5,888 bases of DNA from Muribaculaceae bacterium (lineage in GTDB: Bacteria; Bacteroidota; Bacteroidia; Bacteroidales; Muribaculaceae), in the NCBI GenBank assembly GCA_024400895.1, contig JAKSMA010000157.1, forward strand, positions 1 through 5,888, in the 5' to 3' direction. The position numbers were made by a program, and so were the translations under genes. Shown piece by piece: positions 1-5,234 of this stretch (position 1 is the stretch's first letter; every line of letters starts with the position of its first letter). Below the pieces are notes generated by a model. That model searched no databases. It had not been told where the DNA came from and was given only the letters and a program-made list of their open reading frames with translations.

Positions 1-1377
1 TCCGACCTCATGCAAGAGGCATTCAGTGCCGACGAACTATACATCCGCGTGAGCGAACTGCTGAAGAGCAAACACATCAAGCACCTGATTGGTATCGGGC
101 CTGACATGTGTCGCTACGGGCGCTATTTCTCGAGCATCAACGCACAGTTCTACAGCAGCGTGGCTGAATTCCTCGACAAGAAGTCGGCTGGCGATTTCGA
201 AGACGAGACCATTCTGGTGAAGGGCGCTCCAGAATTTGAATTCGAGCAGATTCTCGACCTGCTGGAGGTGAAGCAACACCAAACTGTGGAAGAGGTCGAC
301 CTCAATGCATTGGCGCACAACTTCAAGTTTTTCCGTTCGTTTATCAAACCCGAAACCAAAGCCGTGGGCATGGTGAAGGCAAGCGGATATGGCGCAGGCA
401 GTTACGAAATTGCCAAAACGCTGCAAGATGCCGGCTGCGACTACCTCGCTGTGGCGGTGCAAGACGAAGGCGTGGACCTGCGCAAGGCGGGAATCACGAT
501 GCCCATCATCGTGCTCAACCCATCGGTGGTCAACTACAAGGCTATGTTTACCCACCATCTTGAGCCTGAAGTCTACAGCATAGAAGAATGTCGCTCGCTC
601 ATTAAGGAGGGGGCGAAATATGGAGCACATGAGTTCCCTGTGCACATCAAGCTCGACACTGGCATGCACCGGCTCGGTTTCACCAAGGAGCAACTGCCCG
701 CACTCATCGAGTTGCTGAAAAGCCAGGAGGTCATCAAACCGGCATCCATGTTCTCTCACCTTTGCGTGGCCGACGAGCCTTCGCAAGACGCCTACTCAGA
801 GCAGCAGTTTGCCTATTTCGAAGAGTGCACAGCTATGGTTCAGAAAGAATTTAGCCACTATATCTTGCGCCACATTCTCAACACCGCCGGCATCGTCCGC
901 TTCCCCGAAAAGCAATTCGACATGGTGCGTATCGGCATTGGCCTCTACGGCATCAAAACGCTTGAAGGGCCTTCCGAAGATGCACTCAAACCGGTGTCGT
1001 CGCTCCATTCTGTGGTCATCTCCATCAAAGAATGGCCTGCCGGCACCACTATCGGATACGGCCGCCATGGTGTGCTTAACCGCACTTCCCGCATCGCCAC
1101 CGTCACCATTGGCTATGCCGACGGCTTCGACCGCCACTTTGGCAACGGCCATGTGAACATGTGGGTGAACGGCACGCTCTGCCCCACCATTGGCAATGTG
1201 TGTATGGATGCTGTGATGATTGATGTGACCGACGCCCAATGCGAAGTGGGCGACATCGTGGAAATCTTTGGCGAACATGTGCCTGTAGAAGTGCTCAGCG
1301 ATGTGCGTGGCACAATCCCTTACGAAATTCTCACCAGCGTTTCGCCTCGTGTGAAGCGTGTATATTATCGCGAATAA
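1..1377 (+). CDS. alr: Bifunctional MurF / alanine racemase fusion protein, 3' part (partial at left edge)
   Basis: The frame is open from the first base, so the gene enters from the left; the ATG at 10 is internal. About 458 residues are visible. The first ~90 resemble the C-terminal domain of MurF (UDP-MurNAc-tripeptide:D-Ala-D-Ala ligase), with ILVKGAPEFEFEQI. The rest is a complete fold-type III, PLP-dependent alanine racemase, interconverting L- and D-alanine in the cytoplasm. Counting from the ATG at 10, the PLP lysine is K123 in MVKASGYG, the phosphate-side arginine lies in MVRIGIGLYG (~307), and the second catalytic base is Y350 in TIGYGRH, followed by IGYADGF. The C-terminal beta domain has GNVCMD. 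Seen: no break between the halves. Known: such MurF-Alr fusions are usual in Bacteroidota and couple D-Ala production to its use in peptidoglycan synthesis. The MurF ATP-binding and central domains lie outside the window. The stop is 27 bases before the next gene. Confidence 0.95.
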   Translation, partial: SDLMQEAFSADELYIRVSELLKSKHIKHLIGIGPDMCRYGRYFSSINAQFYSSVAEFLDKKSAGDFEDETILVKGAPEFEFEQILDLLEVKQHQTVEEVDLNALAHNFKFFRSFIKPETKAVGMVKASGYGAGSYEIAKTLQDAGCDYLAVAVQDEGVDLRKAGITMPIIVLNPSVVNYKAMFTHHLEPEVYSIEECRSLIKEGAKYGAHEFPVHIKLDTGMHRLGFTKEQLPALIELLKSQEVIKPASMFSHLCVADEPSQDAYSEQQFAYFEECTAMVQKEFSHYILRHILNTAGIVRFPEKQFDMVRIGIGLYGIKTLEGPSEDALKPVSSLHSVVISIKEWPAGTTIGYGRHGVLNRTSRIATVTIGYADGFDRHFGNGHVNMWVNGTLCPTIGNVCMDAVMIDVTDAQCEVGDIVEIFGEHVPVEVLSDVRGTIPYEILTSVSPRVKRVYYRE

Positions 1378-1404
1378 TTTTCATTCACTACACACAATAC
1401 AACT

Positions 1405-2553
1405 ATGAAACTCAGTAAAATATTTCTCTCTGTTGCCGCATTGAGCGCCATGTGCGCCCAAGCCGAATCGTTTGAGGCTGGTGGCATCCACTTCACCACC
1501 ACAGGGGCAAACTCTGTGAAAGTCGACCGAGTGCCTGCCGACAAAGCCGTCACCAGTCCCTACAAGGGCGTGTACATCATTCCCGAACAGGTGTACTTCG
1601 ACGGGGCAAACTACAATGTCACCGCCATTGCCGACAGCGCGTTCTACCAGTCGAAAGCCACCGAAATACAGGTCCCTAACTCGGTGAAGACAATCGGAGA
1701 AGGTGCTTTCGCATATGCCTCCGACCTCACAAGCGTAACGCTGCCGCTCAACCTTAATGCGGTGTCGAAACTGATGTTGGCTGGCACAAGCGTGGTGAAT
1801 GTGGCGGTGCCTGAAGGCGTGAAAAACATTGGTTGGGGTGCTTTCCAGTCCTGCGGATTGCTCCACACCATGCTGCTGCCTTCCACCACCAAGAAGATTG
1901 AGGCTTATGGCTACAACAACTGCCACAACCTCTACGAAATCTATTGTGCTGCTCCCGCAGCTCCCGAGGCAAGTGGATGGGCCATCTTCATTGGCCTCAG
2001 TGGCATCGATGTAATTGTGCCCGACGAGGAAGCTGTGGAGAAATATGCGGCAAACGCCATTTGGGGCAACGAGGAAACTTTCACGCTCTACCCAAGCGAG
2101 GACGTATCTATCAGCATGACAGGTGAAGTGGAGAAATACAACGACCAATATATGCGTTTCGCATTGGGCAACAATCTGGCATACAAAATCTATAAAGGCG
2201 ACGAACAAATCGCTCTCACTGCTGCCGACTACTATTATGTGCCTATCACTGCAGAAGGTGCTGAATACACCATCGTACCAACAGATATGATGAACGATGC
2301 CGACCCCACTACGGTTATCATTGAGCCATCGGCTGTGAAGAATGTTATCGCCGACTACGATTTGCCTAAAGTCTACGGTCGCGACGGCGCTATCCACATC
2401 CATGGCAACACCCATGGCGACATGGTCACCGTTTTCGATATGTATGGCCGACTCTGCTTCCGCCGCCACACCAATGGCGATGAAGTAATCACCCTCGACA
2501 AGGGCATCTACATCGTGCTCGTGGGCAACCATCCTACTAAAGTACGCCTATGA
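1405..2553 (+). CDS. Secreted BspA-like leucine-rich-repeat protein with T9SS-like C-terminal domain
   Basis: A 382-residue exported protein of unknown specific function. Residues 1-20 form a clear signal peptide: K2 and K5, a hydrophobic core, and AQA before E21. Residues ~73-187 hold five consecutive BspA-type (LRR_5) repeats of 22-24 residues, with the recurring pattern I-x-x-x-A-F followed by a strand ending in VP or LP (IADSAF/VPNSVK; IGEGAF/LPLNLN; VPEGVK; IGWGAF/LPSTTK; a degenerate fifth). Residues ~188-320 are a less recognisable beta-rich linker. Residues ~322-382 resemble the type A T9SS/Por sorting domain, with VTVFDMYGR and then LDKGIYIVLV near the end. Family knowledge: BspA-like proteins are surface or secreted and often bind host or matrix proteins; some T9SS-like tails occur in species lacking T9SS. 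Surface location is inference. The gene starts 27 bases after alr with no clear promoter, and its TGA overlaps the ATG of tadA. Confidence 0.85.
   Translation: MKLSKIFLSVAALSAMCAQAESFEAGGIHFTTTGANSVKVDRVPADKAVTSPYKGVYIIPEQVYFDGANYNVTAIADSAFYQSKATEIQVPNSVKTIGEGAFAYASDLTSVTLPLNLNAVSKLMLAGTSVVNVAVPEGVKNIGWGAFQSCGLLHTMLLPSTTKKIEAYGYNNCHNLYEIYCAAPAAPEASGWAIFIGLSGIDVIVPDEEAVEKYAANAIWGNEETFTLYPSEDVSISMTGEVEKYNDQYMRFALGNNLAYKIYKGDEQIALTAADYYYVPITAEGAEYTIVPTDMMNDADPTTVIIEPSAVKNVIADYDLPKVYGRDGAIHIHGNTHGDMVTVFDMYGRLCFRRHTNGDEVITLDKGIYIVLVGNHPTKVRL
1621..1965 (+). repeat. Five tandem LRR_5 (BspA-type) repeat units, visible at protein level
   Basis: Residues 73-187 of the secreted LRR protein divide into units of 23, 23, 22, 23 and 24 residues. 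Each begins near an isoleucine of the I-G-x-x-A-F type and continues into a hydrophobic strand ending in P. Units 1, 2 and 4 match best. Unit 3 has lost the A-F turn and reads SKLMLAG there. Unit 5 replaces it with AYGYNNC and grades into a Pro/Ala-rich end. The units are diverged at DNA level, so this is a protein repeat rather than a recombinogenic DNA repeat. Confidence 0.8.
2550..2553 (+). promoter_or_regulatory. ATGA stop/start overlap coupling the LRR gene to tadA
   Basis: The TGA of the LRR gene (2551-2553) overlaps the ATG of the deaminase gene (2550-2552) by sharing TG in an ATGA. Such overlaps usually mean that ribosomes ending the first gene restart on the second. No Shine-Dalgarno sequence is obvious before the ATG, which agrees with coupling but also with Bacteroidota habit. 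The next ATG codons (2577 and 2583) would cut into the first helix of the deaminase fold, so 2550 is the better start. Confidence 0.75.
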
Positions 2554-2990
2554 TTACTGCCGACGACGAGAAATACATGCGCATGGCGCTCCGCGAAGCC
2601 GAAGCCGCTAAAGAAGCCGACGAGGTGCCCATCGGTGCCGTGATTGTGTGCCGCGGGCGTGTCATTGCACGTGGACACAACCTCACCGAAACCCTGACCG
2701 ATGTCACCGCTCATGCCGAAATGCAAGCCATCACATCGGCAGCCACCTTCCTTGGCGGGAAATATCTCACCGACTGCACGCTCTATGTCACCGTTGAGCC
2801 TTGCCTGATGTGTGCCGGGGCTTTGGGATGGAGTCAAATCAGCCGTATCGTTTATGGCTGTGCCGACGACAAGCGCGGCTACCACACTTTCTGCCAAAAA
2901 CCTTTCCATAAAAAAGCTGTGGTCGAAGGCGGAGTGCTTGCCGACGAATGCGCTGCGCTGATGACCGATTTCTTTAGCCACAAACGATAA
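2550..2990 (+). CDS. tadA: tRNA-specific adenosine deaminase TadA
   Basis: A 146-residue cytoplasmic zinc deaminase, normal length for TadA. It converts the wobble adenosine A34 of tRNA-Arg(ACG) to inosine, so that one tRNA reads CGU, CGC and CGA. Visible zinc ligands are H55 in the HAE motif and C85 and C88 in PCLMC; E57 is the proton shuttle. The N-terminal helix (MRMALREAEAA) and VPIGAVIV strand are intact. The RGHNL segment (N44) and the following ETLTDVTAHAEMQAI are typical of TadA, as is VYGCADDKRG near 101-110. The alternative is a related nucleoside or guanine deaminase of the same fold; HNLTET...HAEM with GCADDKRG favours TadA. It overlaps the preceding gene by 4 bases and is followed after 26 bases by an esterase gene. 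Its placement behind a secreted protein gene has no obvious functional logic. Confidence 0.9.
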   Translation: MITADDEKYMRMALREAEAAKEADEVPIGAVIVCRGRVIARGHNLTETLTDVTAHAEMQAITSAATFLGGKYLTDCTLYVTVEPCLMCAGALGWSQISRIVYGCADDKRGYHTFCQKPFHKKAVVEGGVLADECAALMTDFFSHKR

Positions 2991-3016
2991 ACAACACATT
3001 ATAAACAATTATAGAG

Positions 3017-3874
3017 ATGAATACAAAAAATCGATTCTTTGCATCTGGCGGGCGGCTGGTGGCAAGCGCCTTTATGGTGGCGGGTGCGCAGCAAAACATC
3101 ACCAGTTCCGGGCCCTCAATCAAAGTGCAAACCGACACAGTGAAGGTGATGAGCAAAAAGATGAACCGCGAAATCAAGGCTGTGGTGGTGCTGCCAAACC
3201 AGCATCTCGACAACCCCACCGACAGTTTCCCCACCGTGTATGTGCTTCATGGAGCATGGGGCAGTTACCAAGACTGGCCAACCAAGAAAAGCCTTGAGCC
3301 CATCGCCACAAAATATGGCGTGGTCATCGTGTGCCCCGACGGGCAGGACAGCTGGTACTTCGATTCGCCAATCGACCCAAAGATGCAGTTCGAAACCTTC
3401 ATTAGCAAAGAACTCGTAGAATATGTTGATTCACACTACCGCACATTCCGCAATCCTAAGATGCGCGCCATCACCGGACTGAGTATGGGTGGCCATGGTG
3501 CACTTTGGAATGGCTTCCGTCATCCCGATGTGTTTGGCAACTGCGGTAGCATGAGCGGTGGCGTGGATATCACAAAATTCCCCAGCAAGTGGAAAATCGA
3601 CTTGCGCCTCGGAAAATTCGAAACCAACCAGCAAGTTTGGGCCGAGCACACCGTCATCAGCCTCGTGCCCACACTGAAGGCCGGACAGAACATCATCATC
3701 GACGATGGCTCATCCGACTTCTTCTACGAAGTGAACTGCAACCTGCACAAGGCATTGCTCGATGCAAAAATCCCACACGACTTCACCATACGTCCCGGAG
3801 GTCACACTTGGGACTACTGGACCAACTCCCTCGACTACCACATGCTCTTCTTCACCAAAGCCTTCACCAAATAA
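3017..3874 (+). CDS. Putative esterase, alpha/beta-hydrolase fold (esterase D / S-formylglutathione hydrolase-like family)
   Basis: A 285-residue serine hydrolase of the PF00756 type. The catalytic triad is readable: nucleophile S156 in GLSMGG, D234 in DDGSSDFF, and H263 in GGHTWDYW. The oxyanion-side segment is VYVLHGAWGSYQDW (~74-87). The conserved opening of Bacteroidota homologues, DTVKV-(M/S)-S-K-K-M-N-R-E-I-K, begins at residue 40. The first ~26 residues look like a weak signal peptide: K4 and R6, a core broken by GGR, then ASAFMVAGA with possible cleavage after A24. Export to the periplasm is therefore likely but not certain. The substrate is not evident; family members act on acetyl, feruloyl or other carboxylic esters, or on S-formylglutathione. 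The start is the ATG at 3017, 26 bases after tadA and preceded by an A/T-rich leader with a poor ribosome-binding site (ATAGAG). It is the last gene of the left transcription unit. Confidence 0.87.
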   Translation: MNTKNRFFASGGRLVASAFMVAGAQQNITSSGPSIKVQTDTVKVMSKKMNREIKAVVVLPNQHLDNPTDSFPTVYVLHGAWGSYQDWPTKKSLEPIATKYGVVIVCPDGQDSWYFDSPIDPKMQFETFISKELVEYVDSHYRTFRNPKMRAITGLSMGGHGALWNGFRHPDVFGNCGSMSGGVDITKFPSKWKIDLRLGKFETNQQVWAEHTVISLVPTLKAGQNIIIDDGSSDFFYEVNCNLHKALLDAKIPHDFTIRPGGHTWDYWTNSLDYHMLFFTKAFTK

Positions 3875-3880
3875 AAACAT

Positions 3881-3897
3881 TGGCAATTTGCCACTTT
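3881..3897 (+). terminator. Weak hairpin with short T-run after the esterase gene
   Basis: TGGCAATTTGCCA at 3881-3893 is an odd perfect inverted repeat (TGGCAA / TTGCCA around one T). It folds as a stem of about 5 base pairs with a 3-base loop, flanked by AAAAACAT on the left and CTTTT on the right. It begins 7 bases after the esterase stop. The stem is short for an intrinsic terminator, so it may be a first partial terminator, a 3'-end stabiliser, or a binding site. Confidence 0.4.
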
Positions 3898-3904
3898 TCA
3901 ACAT

Positions 3905-3943
3905 AAATTTAGGGGTTCCTTTTGTGGGAATTCCCTAATTTTT
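3905..3943 (+). terminator. Probable intrinsic terminator of the alr-LRR-tadA-esterase unit
   Basis: TTAGGG (3909-3914) pairs with CCCTAA (3933-3938), and inner TTCC (3916-3919) pairs with GGAA (3927-3930). A 1x2 internal loop separates the two stems, and the apical loop is TTTTGTG. AAA (3905-3907) can extend the stem with TTT past a bulged T. The right arm runs directly into TTTTT (3939-3943). This is the layout of a rho-independent terminator, somewhat weakened by the internal loop. It overlaps the ansA promoter, so termination of upstream transcription and initiation at ansA use the same bases. Confidence 0.55.
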
Positions 3944-3954
3944 GTATATCTTTG
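3921..3954 (+). promoter_or_regulatory. Bacteroidota-type promoter of ansA
   Basis: The -33 element TTTG is at 3921-3924 and the -7 element TATCTTTG at 3947-3954, separated by 22 bases. This matches the Bacteroidota consensus TTTG / TAnnTTTG. Transcription is expected to start around 3960, giving a leader of roughly 35-40 bases before the ATG at 3997. The promoter lies over the in-frame TTG at 3922, which rules against that upstream codon as the translation start. Confidence 0.75.
3926..3935. other. Perfect 10-base palindrome inside the ansA promoter spacer
   Basis: GGGAATTCCC is a perfect palindrome lying between the -33 TTTG and the -7 TATCTTTG of the ansA promoter. It shares bases with the right arm of the terminator-like hairpin. 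A dimeric repressor site is possible by position, but the palindrome may simply reflect the hairpin arm; nothing else in the window repeats it. Confidence 0.4.
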
Positions 3955-3996
3955 CGGACAGAAATAACAATTTGTCAATTCTTCATTTCTTTGAGT

Positions 3997-5040
3997 ATGG
4001 AAACCAAACGACCAAAAATCCTTATCATCTACACCGGTGGCACTATCGGCATGATGGAGAATCCCGTTACACATACCCTGCAACCTTTCGATTTCTCTCA
4101 TCTGATGGAGAATGTGCCGAAGGTGCAACTGCTCGACTACGATATCGACAATATCCAGTTCAGCTCACCTATCGACAGCAGCAACATGAATCCTCAGCAC
4201 TGGAGCGAAATAGCAAAGGCTATCGAAAAGAACTACGACAAATATGATGGTTTCGTGGTGCTACACGGCACCGACACAATGGCGTTTACTGCTTCGGCAC
4301 TTAGTTTCATGCTTGAGAATTTAAGCAAGCCGGTCATCATCACCGGGTCGCAACTCCCTATCGGCGAAGTGCGTACCGACGGCGAAGAAAACCTGATTAC
4401 CGCTCTTCAAGTGGCTGCAGCAACCGATGCCGCCGGCAATGCGATGATTCAGGAAGTGGCTATTCTGTTTGAAAACTATCTGTGGCGTGGCAATCGTAGC
4501 ACGAAGATGAGCGCCGACAACTTCAACGCATTCCGCAGCAACAACTATCCAGAATTGGCAAAAATCGGTCTGGGCATCCTTTTCCACGAAGAAGCGCTCT
4601 ATCGCTTGCCATCAAAGCGTCCGCTGAAGGTGCGCTACGATATGGACCCGAATGTGATGTTCATCCAGCTCAATCCCGGCATGACTCCTGAAATCCTCAA
4701 CCATTTGCTCCACACGCCTAACATCAAGGGCATCGTGCTGAAAACCTATGGCGCGGGCAATAGCCCCAGCGAACCTTGGTTCACACAGCTTATCAACGAA
4801 GCCAACGAGCGCGGCATCGTCATCCTCAATGTTACGCAATGTGTGAATGGCGGCGTGAAGCAATCGCTCTACGAAACCGGCGACTGCCTCAGCCAGGCTG
4901 GCGTGGTGAGCGGACACGACATCACCAGCGAAGCTGCCATCACTAAACTTATGTATCTGTTCGGACTTGGGCTCCCATCCGAAACGGTAAAAACTTACCT
5001 CCAAAGCGCCATCTGCGGTGAGGTAACCATCCAAAACTAA
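3997..5040 (+). CDS. ansA: Type I (cytoplasmic) L-asparaginase
   Basis: A 347-residue enzyme hydrolysing L-asparagine to L-aspartate and ammonia. The two catalytic Thr motifs are present: YTGGTIGM with nucleophile T16, and HGTDTM with T92 and D93. IDSSNM (S61/S62) supplies a substrate-binding serine, and RGNRSTK supplies K170 of the second catalytic triad. T169 and C282 (in TQCVNGG) match positions that form the allosteric asparagine site in E. coli AnsA, so cooperative control is possible (inference). There is no signal peptide, which fits type I rather than the periplasmic type II. The frame stays open upstream to a TTG at 3922, but that codon sits in the promoter and its 25 extra residues are not family-like; METKRPKILIIYTGG is the normal beginning. 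The gene appears to be a single-gene unit with its own promoter. Length and motifs are intact. Confidence 0.95.
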   Translation: METKRPKILIIYTGGTIGMMENPVTHTLQPFDFSHLMENVPKVQLLDYDIDNIQFSSPIDSSNMNPQHWSEIAKAIEKNYDKYDGFVVLHGTDTMAFTASALSFMLENLSKPVIITGSQLPIGEVRTDGEENLITALQVAAATDAAGNAMIQEVAILFENYLWRGNRSTKMSADNFNAFRSNNYPELAKIGLGILFHEEALYRLPSKRPLKVRYDMDPNVMFIQLNPGMTPEILNHLLHTPNIKGIVLKTYGAGNSPSEPWFTQLINEANERGIVILNVTQCVNGGVKQSLYETGDCLSQAGVVSGHDITSEAAITKLMYLFGLGLPSETVKTYLQSAICGEVTIQN

Positions 5041-5234
5041 AAATCAGCCACACCATTCCTGCACTGACAAGAAAACCACATATTAAGGCTTTCTTCTCAC
5101 AAGTTGCATCACGGCAATGAAATGCCAATCAACTCTGCAAAAAAGGAAACTGAGAAAGAATATCTGAATTGTGGTGTGTGGGGTTCTGTATTTTTTTTGT
5201 AACTTTGTGGGATAGATTTAGACATAAAAATTCA
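5041..5234. other. Intergenic spacer between ansA and cmk
   Basis: These 194 bases hold no credible coding frame. No strong terminator follows ansA; the only local hairpin is a 4-base stem (GGCA / TGCC, 5114-5127) without a following T-run. The last third contains the likely cmk promoter. The remainder is A-rich and shows no recognisable RNA element. Confidence 0.6.
5175..5207 (+). promoter_or_regulatory. Likely Bacteroidota-type promoter of cmk
   Basis: TAACTTTG at 5200-5207 matches the -7 consensus TAnnTTTG and sits 27 bases before the cmk ATG. The -33 element is poor: TGTG at 5175-5178, 21 bases upstream, is the best-spaced candidate and no TTTG is present at the right distance. A run of eight T (5191-5198) lies in the spacer. 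The block TTTTTGTA...CTTTG(T/C)GG resembles the ansA promoter core. The leader would be only about 20 bases. Confidence 0.6.

Noticed and set aside
37..1278. Antisense open frames of about 249 and 160 codons opposite the murF-alr gene
   Set aside because: They mirror a clearly conserved racemase and show no motif of their own; they are codon-bias shadows.
1366..1404. Possible promoter TAATTTTC just before the LRR gene
   Set aside because: It differs from TAnnTTTG at the last base and has no well-placed TTTG upstream; the 27-base gap fits an operon instead.
1381..2532. Long open frame on the - strand, almost exactly opposite the LRR gene (about 383 codons)
   Set aside because: The + strand frame has a signal peptide, LRR repeats and a sorting-like tail. 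The antisense protein shows no recognisable domain and is rich in H, V and D, as expected from the complement of this codon usage.
3922..3996. In-frame TTG upstream extension of the asparaginase by 25 residues
   Set aside because: The TTG lies on the -33 element and the extension covers the -7 box and expected transcription start. The family begins at the METKRP-ILIIYTGG segment, so the ATG at 3997 is the real start.
5049..5178. Long-range complement CACACCA (5049-5055) and TGGTGTG (5172-5178) in the ansA-cmk spacer
   Set aside because: Seven bases matched over about 115 bases, in a compositionally simple region, is readily expected by chance and has no supporting structure between.
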